From positions 1-54,706 of the forward strand of contig CAMEAW010000008.1 in assembly GCA_945911685.1 (NCBI GenBank): DNA of 54,706 nucleotides, written 5' to 3'. Of this stretch, positions 49,350 to 54,706 are shown in pieces. The notes below the pieces were generated by a model that ran no database searches, had not been told where the DNA came from, and saw only the letters and a program-made list of their open reading frames with translations. Position 1 is the stretch's first letter, and each line of letters begins with the position of its first letter. Position numbers and translations under genes: made by a program. The stretch is from Bordetella parapertussis. Its GTDB lineage: Bacteria; Pseudomonadota; Gammaproteobacteria; Burkholderiales; Burkholderiaceae_B.

Positions 49350-51889
49350 TGCTGTTCTTTTGGCTACTGACCGCTGCGTTTCGGGCGCAACCAGGCCGCT
49401 GGCTGATTGCTGGGCTGACCGTTGCGCTAGGTATCGGCCTAGCCGTGGCGATTCATACCGTCAACAGCTCCGCCCTCACCGAATTTGGACGTGCACTGGA
49501 TACGGTCAACGGGCAAGCTTCAGCGCAGTTAGTCTCGACCTCGGGTGAGTTTTCAGACACTTTATTTGATGAAGTCGTCGCTCGTCAAACAGAGTTCGGT
49601 ATCCGTGTGGTGAGTCCTGTGCTTGAGCGTGGGACGCAACCCGTACGTGTGCTGGGTTTAGATATTTTTCAAGCGAGTCGAGTGACCACTGCATTGCTTC
49701 CCGCGGCGTCTGACGAACAGCGTATGCGGGTCTTTGATCCCGACGCGATTTTTTTATCAGCAGCGGCGCTCAAGGAGTTGACGGTGGCCGAGGGCGACAA
49801 CCTCACGCTGTCGTTTGGCGGCAAAAAGCAAACGTTCAAGATCGCGGGACTGGTCCCGGGTGCTGCAGGGCAAAGCTTGGCGGTGATGGATTTAAGCGTT
49901 GCACAGTGGCGTTTGGAGGGGCTTGGCAAGCTGAGTCGGTTGGATATTCAGCTAGTCGAGGGAGCGAGCCCCAAAGACTTAGTGATAGCGCTTAAGATTG
50001 CAAACCTGGGCTTGACGCTGGTCACCACCGACGATCGTGATCGTAGGATGTCTAATTTGTCGCGCGCTTATCGCGTAAATTTGAGCGTACTTGCCTTGGT
50101 CGCCTTATTCACAGGCGCATTTCTAGTTTTTACAACGATTAGTTTTTCTGTATTGCGTCAGCAATCTGAACTGGCGCTGTTGAGCGTCTTGGGCGCAGCG
50201 CGCGCATGGTTGTTTAGTTTAGTCTTGACGCAAGCTTTGTTAGTGGCTGCGCTTGGTGGCTTGTTTGGCATTGGTTTAGGCTTAGGCGTTGCTTCCGTTT
50301 TACTACGTGTGATGGGCGGCGATCTTGGGGCGGGCTATTTTTCAACGACCGTGCCGCCTCTGGATATCGATCTATCGATCTTGTTGGGGTTTTGGTTCTT
50401 ATCGCTAGTTGTGGGTGCGCTAGCTGGATATTTTCCAGCGCGTGCTGCCACCGCTGGTTCGCCAGTGAGTCAACTGCGTGCGGGTGCGACAGAGCGCATG
50501 CTTAAACCGGTGTTGAACGCTAGGATTGCGATCGCGCTAGCGGTCATCAGTGTGGTGTTGACATTATTGCCGCCTATCGAAGGCTTGCCTATTGCCGCAT
50601 ATTTGTCGATTGCCTTCTTATTGTTTGCGGGATTAGCGTTGATGCCGTCGTTGGTGAGTCGGTTCTTTTCATCGCTAGCTCGTTTCTTACAGGGCCGGTT
50701 TTCTGGCGCGGTCTCACCCTCTTTAACGCTTGCCGTGTGGCGGCTTTCGCAAGCGCCTGCAAGTGCGGCTGGACTGATTGCCGGGGTGGTGGCAGCGCTG
50801 GCATTAACGGTTGCAATGGTGGTGATGGTGGCTAGTTTTCGCGACTCGGTTACGCAGTGGCTAGATAAGGTCTTACCCGCAGACTTATATGCGAGTCTGA
50901 CACGCTCTGATTTAAATGACGCGTTAGTCCAAGACCCAACATTGATGCGGGCGATCGAGGCTGTACCCGGAATTGCACGTTTAGAATTTACGTTGCAACA
51001 GAAGATTTTGTTTCGCCCTGAGCAACCAGAAGTGATGTTGATCGCCCGGCCTGTGCCTGCCAACCGGGCAGCCGAAGTGCTGCCTGTGACGGGTGGCTTG
51101 TCGGTTCAGCCAAAGGGCGCAAAGGATCTACTACCAGACGTATACGTGTCTGAGGCGATGCTCGATTTGTATGGCTGGAAACCCGGCCAGATTCATACGC
51201 TACCGATGAAGGCAAGCACTGGTGAGTATCTCTCGGTATGGGTGGCGGGCGTGTTTCGTGATTACGGTCGACAGCACGGAACGGTTGTCATCGATATCTC
51301 GGTGTACCAGGTGTTGACACAGGATAGGCGTCGTACGGATATTGCCCTGTGGCTTGCGCCGGCTACAAATCCGGCTACGGTGCTAGAGCGTTTACGCTCG
51401 CAGTTTTCTCAATTTAATTCGCTTGAGTTTCGAAGCTCTGCAGATTTACGTACGCTATCGTTGACGATCTTTGATCGCAGTTTTGCAATGACCTATGCCC
51501 TAGAAGTTGCGGCCTTACTCGTGGCACTTTTTACGGTCGCGGCAGGTTTTGCCGGGCAGGCGTTATTACGGCTAAAAGAATTCGCGTTAGTACAGCAATT
51601 AGGCCAATCTTCGTCGCAACTCACGCGCTGGATTAGCCTTGAATCAGGCCTATTGCTTGCACTCGCAGCCTGTTGGGGCACAGTACTCGGCTTGTTGATG
51701 AGCCAGGTTCTGATTCACCGCGTCAATCCTCAATCTTTTCACTGGACCATGGAGACCAGCCTGCCTGTGGTCGCAATCGTTGTACTCATACTTGTGACTG
51801 TATTGTTGGGGATGCTAGCGGCGGTCTGGGCAGCGAAAAGAAACTTGAATGCAAAGCACCTGGCTTTGTCCTTGCGCGAGGACTGGTGA
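49349..51889 (+). CDS. FtsX-type ABC permease, large (AttF/AttG-like fusion)
   Basis: 846 residues with two FtsX/MacB-type membrane cores: an N-terminal segment (about 5-30), a periplasmic domain, three segments at about 245-365, then a repeated unit with segments near 395-440, 475-505 and three at 715-835. The size and doubled plan match fusions of the two permease subunits. It overlaps the ABC ATPase and the hydroxylase-like gene by one base at each end (TAATG, TGATG). It would move a lipid or lipoprotein out of the inner membrane. Confidence 0.92.
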   Translation: MLFFWLLTAAFRAQPGRWLIAGLTVALGIGLAVAIHTVNSSALTEFGRALDTVNGQASAQLVSTSGEFSDTLFDEVVARQTEFGIRVVSPVLERGTQPVRVLGLDIFQASRVTTALLPAASDEQRMRVFDPDAIFLSAAALKELTVAEGDNLTLSFGGKKQTFKIAGLVPGAAGQSLAVMDLSVAQWRLEGLGKLSRLDIQLVEGASPKDLVIALKIANLGLTLVTTDDRDRRMSNLSRAYRVNLSVLALVALFTGAFLVFTTISFSVLRQQSELALLSVLGAARAWLFSLVLTQALLVAALGGLFGIGLGLGVASVLLRVMGGDLGAGYFSTTVPPLDIDLSILLGFWFLSLVVGALAGYFPARAATAGSPVSQLRAGATERMLKPVLNARIAIALAVISVVLTLLPPIEGLPIAAYLSIAFLLFAGLALMPSLVSRFFSSLARFLQGRFSGAVSPSLTLAVWRLSQAPASAAGLIAGVVAALALTVAMVVMVASFRDSVTQWLDKVLPADLYASLTRSDLNDALVQDPTLMRAIEAVPGIARLEFTLQQKILFRPEQPEVMLIARPVPANRAAEVLPVTGGLSVQPKGAKDLLPDVYVSEAMLDLYGWKPGQIHTLPMKASTGEYLSVWVAGVFRDYGRQHGTVVIDISVYQVLTQDRRRTDIALWLAPATNPATVLERLRSQFSQFNSLEFRSSADLRTLSLTIFDRSFAMTYALEVAALLVALFTVAAGFAGQALLRLKEFALVQQLGQSSSQLTRWISLESGLLLALAACWGTVLGLLMSQVLIHRVNPQSFHWTMETSLPVVAIVVLILVTVLLGMLAAVWAAKRNLNAKHLALSLREDW

Positions 51890-53007
51890 TGCAACGCAGA
51901 GCGTGGATTAAGCGGGTTTTGTTGATGGCCTCAATGCCTTCTTTACCAGCTTCAGTCGCTCAGGCTGAAAGCGTTGCTGGCTCATCTTATCCAGAAGTTT
52001 TCCCAAGAAAATTAGTTTTTCCGCAGGATTTTGGTGCGCATCCATACTATCGCACTGAGTGGTGGTACATGACGGGATGGTTGGGTGAAGGTGCAGACAA
52101 ACCGGGCTTTCAAGTGACATTTTTTAGAAGCCGTACGCTGCATCCTCAGAGCAATCCCAGTCGGTTTGCACCGCGTCAACTAATGTTTGCGCATGCCGCC
52201 TTAGCGTTGCCAAGCGAAGGGAAGTTAAGTCATGCAGAGGTGGCCGGCCGAGCAGGCCCGGGTGGTGCTTCATTTGATACGGCAGATACCGTGCTTACAC
52301 TCTCTGGCTGGAGCTTACGGCGTACCGAAAATGATCATTACAAGATTTCGATTCCTGCAGAGCAATTTACGCTCGAGCTTGATGCGTTTACTACGCTTGC
52401 ACCGGTCTTGCGAGGCAAAGATGGGTATTCTTTAAAAGGGCCCGCTTCACAATTTGCAAGCTATTACTACAGTCGTCCGCAGTTGAATGTCTCTGCGCAG
52501 GTCACGTTAAAAAAATCTACAGGTAGCCGTCGTCAATCAGAGCAGACACTGAGCCTCTCAGGGTCAGCGTGGTTCGATCATGAGTGGTCAAGTAGTTTGC
52601 TGATGCCGGGTGCGGTCGGTTGGGACTGGATCGGTATCAATCTTTTAGATGGCAGCAGCCTCATGGCGTTTCGGATGCGCGATGTCGCAAAAGAAACGCT
52701 GTTCAGCGAGTGGGATTGGCGCGACGCTCGAGGTCAGCTGATCGAAAAGCGACAAGATGTGAATTGGCAACCGCTAGGGCAGTGGCGTTCACCCCGATCG
52801 TTACTCACTTATCCTGAGGGCTTTCAGCTGCAGGTGGCAGGGCGTACGTTGACCCTAAGGCCTTTGATGCCAGATCAGGAAGTCAATGCGCAGGCCAGTA
52901 CAGGAGGCTTTTATTATGAAGGCGCGGTCGAGCTCACAGAGAACGGAAAGTTGCTTGGCCGGGGCTATCTTGAGTTGACGGGCTATGGCGCGCCTGTGGC
53001 GTTGTAG
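51889..53007 (+). CDS. AttH/CrtC-like exported protein (lipocalin-like hydroxylase family)
   Basis: 372 residues from the ATG at 51889; a much longer frame overlaps the permease gene and is not used. Signal peptide around residues 1-25 (cut near AQA). Family signature: FPQDFGAHPYYRTEWWYMTGWL, PRQLMFAHAALAL, GYSLKGPASQFASYYYSRPQL, SGSAWFDHEWSSSLL and GWDWIGINLLDG. Related to CrtC carotenoid hydratase and Agrobacterium AttH. In AttEFGH operons it is the periplasmic partner of the ABC transporter. Substrate unknown. Confidence 0.92.
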   Translation: MQRRAWIKRVLLMASMPSLPASVAQAESVAGSSYPEVFPRKLVFPQDFGAHPYYRTEWWYMTGWLGEGADKPGFQVTFFRSRTLHPQSNPSRFAPRQLMFAHAALALPSEGKLSHAEVAGRAGPGGASFDTADTVLTLSGWSLRRTENDHYKISIPAEQFTLELDAFTTLAPVLRGKDGYSLKGPASQFASYYYSRPQLNVSAQVTLKKSTGSRRQSEQTLSLSGSAWFDHEWSSSLLMPGAVGWDWIGINLLDGSSLMAFRMRDVAKETLFSEWDWRDARGQLIEKRQDVNWQPLGQWRSPRSLLTYPEGFQLQVAGRTLTLRPLMPDQEVNAQASTGGFYYEGAVELTENGKLLGRGYLELTGYGAPVAL

Positions 53008-53063
53008 TGCGTCGCACTAAAGCTGCGCTGCCAGTACACTCATTTCTTTCAGACTGATTCAAT

Positions 53064-54706
53064 ATGCCATCAAAACTTAGCAGTCTCATCGGCTGGTTGC
53101 AAGAATATCAAGTTCTTTCGCGATACCGAAAGCAGTGGTTTCTGGCCGCGCTATTTTTGGTCTTAGCAGCGGTTGCAACACTTGCCGTGCCGCTTGCTTT
53201 TCGCGGGTTGGTAGATGCCGGTATTACCAGTGAGGCCAGTGATCTTAAATTTCTCTATTTGCTGGTCTTAGCAATAGTCCTAGCGGTTGTGACGGCGAGT
53301 CGGTTTTATATGATGTCTTGGCTTGGTGAGCGTGTCGTCGCTGATATACGCCAGCGTGTCTTTAAAAACGTTTTACGTCAGAGCCCGGTTTATTTCGAAA
53401 CGCTGCAGACCGGTGAAGTGTTATCCAGGCTCACAAGCGATACGACGGTGATTCAAACCTTGGTGGGTTCAAGTATCTCGATTGCACTGCGTAGCGCGCT
53501 GATGCTGGTCGGAGGGATGACGATGATGCTCGTGACAAGCGCCTGGCTCGCAAGCGTCATGATCGTTCTACTACTTTTGATTGTGCTTCCGCTGTGGGCA
53601 ATGGGGCGCCGCGTGCGTAAAATGTCGCGTGCCAGTCAGGATAAGGTCGCCGATACAAGCGCGATGGCAGGAGAGGTATTAAACGCAGTGACGACTGTTC
53701 AGGCTTTTGTCCGTGAAACGTATGAGCAAAGGCGTTTTGACGCGGCCGTCGAAACTGCTTTTAACGAAGCTAAAAAGCGGATCACCGTGCGCGCATTACT
53801 CACTGCGCTCACTATTACCATGGCCTTTGCTGTAATTGTATTTGTCTTATGGATGGGTGCTCGGCAAGTGATTGCGGGCGCTATGACGATTGGCGAACTG
53901 ACGCAGTTTGTTCTATATGCCGTGTTTATTGCTGGGTCAATTGGTGCCTTGTCTGAAACATTTGGAGATGTGCAGCGTGCCGCCGGAGCCATGGAGCGTT
54001 TGGTTGAGTTGATGCAGGAGGCGCCTCAGTTAGCGGGTGTAGTGCAGCCTGACCAACCGGTTGCTTTGGATGCGAAAGAGGCGATCGTGCTGAAAGACGT
54101 CACTTTTACCTATCCGTCACGGCCTGATTTTTTGGCGATGGACCAAGTGTCATTTGTTGTGCCTCTGGGCGCACGCTATGCGTTAGTGGGTACTTCAGGC
54201 GCGGGTAAAAGCACATTGTTTTCGCTGTTGCTGCGCTTTTATGCACCGCGTACAGGGCGGATTGAAATTTTTGGTCGAGAGATCACTGAATGGCCGCTAG
54301 ACGACTTGCGCAACAGCATCGGCATTGTTTCGCAAGAGCCAGTGATTTTTGCCACCAGTGCGCTAGAAAATATCCGATACGGCAGACTCGATGCTAGTGA
54401 TGAAGAGGTGATTACTGCCGCACAGACTGCACATGCGCACGGGTTTATCTCAGCACTGCCCTTAGGCTACGAGAGTTTCTTAGGAGAGCGCGGCGTGCGT
54501 TTATCCGGTGGGCAAAAACAACGGATATCCATTGCACGCGCCATCTTGAAAAACCCCCCGATTTTGCTGCTTGATGAAGCCACCAGTGCGCTAGACGCAG
54601 AATCCGAGCGCGAAGTTCAACTGGCGCTTGATGCGGTGTTGCCTGGCCGAACCTCACTGACGATCGCCCACCGCCTTTCGACCGTGATGCGGGCGGATCA
54701 AATCAT
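53064..54706 (+). CDS. MsbA-like ABC exporter (half-transporter), C-terminus cut by window end
   Basis: 547 residues visible, open at the window end. Six membrane segments in residues ~25-300, then the nucleotide-binding domain with Walker A GTSGAGKST, the A-loop region VTFTYPSRPDF, Q-loop VSQEPVIFATSALENIRYG, signature LSGGQKQRISIARAIL, Walker B ILLLDEATSAL and H-loop IAHRLSTV. This is the type IV exporter fold, transporting lipids, peptides or drugs. It follows the AttH-like gene after 56 bases and could belong to that operon. The last residues are missing. Confidence 0.93.
   Translation, partial: MPSKLSSLIGWLQEYQVLSRYRKQWFLAALFLVLAAVATLAVPLAFRGLVDAGITSEASDLKFLYLLVLAIVLAVVTASRFYMMSWLGERVVADIRQRVFKNVLRQSPVYFETLQTGEVLSRLTSDTTVIQTLVGSSISIALRSALMLVGGMTMMLVTSAWLASVMIVLLLLIVLPLWAMGRRVRKMSRASQDKVADTSAMAGEVLNAVTTVQAFVRETYEQRRFDAAVETAFNEAKKRITVRALLTALTITMAFAVIVFVLWMGARQVIAGAMTIGELTQFVLYAVFIAGSIGALSETFGDVQRAAGAMERLVELMQEAPQLAGVVQPDQPVALDAKEAIVLKDVTFTYPSRPDFLAMDQVSFVVPLGARYALVGTSGAGKSTLFSLLLRFYAPRTGRIEIFGREITEWPLDDLRNSIGIVSQEPVIFATSALENIRYGRLDASDEEVITAAQTAHAHGFISALPLGYESFLGERGVRLSGGQKQRISIARAILKNPPILLLDEATSALDAESEREVQLALDAVLPGRTSLTIAHRLSTVMRADQI

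Noticed and set aside
50470..51063. 197-codon minus-strand frame inside the FtsX permease
   Set aside because: Fully inside a gene with clear membrane topology on the other strand; Ala/Asn/Ser-rich translation typical of shadows.
51673..51888. N-terminal extension of the AttH-like protein
   Set aside because: It overlaps the permease gene by 217 bases and would hide the signal peptide that starts at 51889.
1..54706. CRISPR arrays, transposases, phage genes, rRNA
   Set aside because: No regularly spaced repeats, transposase or integrase motifs, or rRNA-like stretches were noticed on either strand.

Overview
The window reads as a chromosome segment of a betaproteobacterium, most likely Burkholderiales and probably Alcaligenaceae-like. 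The signs are four Bug-type (tripartite tricarboxylate) binding proteins, two TRAP transporters, a high-potential iron-sulfur protein, and the gene families found elsewhere. Gene density is high, most start/stop junctions inside operons overlap, and no rRNA gene, intact tRNA, transposase, phage gene or CRISPR array was seen. The assignment is by gene content only.

Layout. 1-2134: end of a TRAP operon (dctP partial, dctQ, dctM). 2308-4650 (minus): queC and an mmsA-like CoA-acylating aldehyde dehydrogenase. 4885-11646 (plus): a compact type II fatty-acid-synthase-like operon: FabL-type enoyl reductase, FabG-type ketoreductase, a long acyl carrier protein, a double-hotdog dehydratase, a complete ketosynthase, a second ketosynthase with Thr in place of the catalytic Cys, and a fusion of an AcpS-type phosphopantetheinyl transferase with an LpxL-type acyltransferase. 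11639-14345: small envelope proteins, HiPIP and an isocitrate lyase/PEP mutase family enzyme. 14655-20940: a DUF1445 protein, a complete TRAP transporter, a DUF2848 protein and an amidase, probably one uptake and catabolism unit. 21060-25608: small lipoprotein, RIO-type kinase, ilvE, a decayed tRNA-Leu-like sequence, an unknown protein and an unknown membrane protein.

25704-32620 (minus): three Bug receptors interleaved with an OafA-like acyltransferase, an Ldh-type dehydrogenase, a VOC protein and a DctP-like protein without signal peptide. 32707-35777: DUF2237, a LitR/CarH-like MerR regulator divergent from an Rrf2-like regulator, DUF2805, a Cys-rich small protein and an SDR; this looks like a light or oxidative-stress module without photolyase. 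35935-41538: a fourth Bug receptor, a repeat-bearing lipoprotein, DUF3237, and two acyl-CoA dehydrogenases. 41615-42802: a DUF4143 ATPase behind a 35-bp palindrome. 42961-47061: a two-component system and PepSY protein divergent from an SHP (DUF1924)/diheme cytochrome/cytochrome b operon. 47219-54706: an HD-GYP protein, an AttEFGH-like ABC transporter operon, and the start of an MsbA-like ABC exporter cut by the window end.

The most promising candidate for an undescribed system is 4885-11646. It holds a full reductive elongation cycle (condensation, keto reduction, dehydration, enoyl reduction), its own carrier, and one polypeptide that seems able both to activate the carrier and to transfer the finished acyl chain. 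It has no FabD, FabH, thioesterase or AMP-ligase of its own. Its product cannot be read from sequence; a dedicated saturated acyl chain delivered to an envelope lipid is the inference that fits best.
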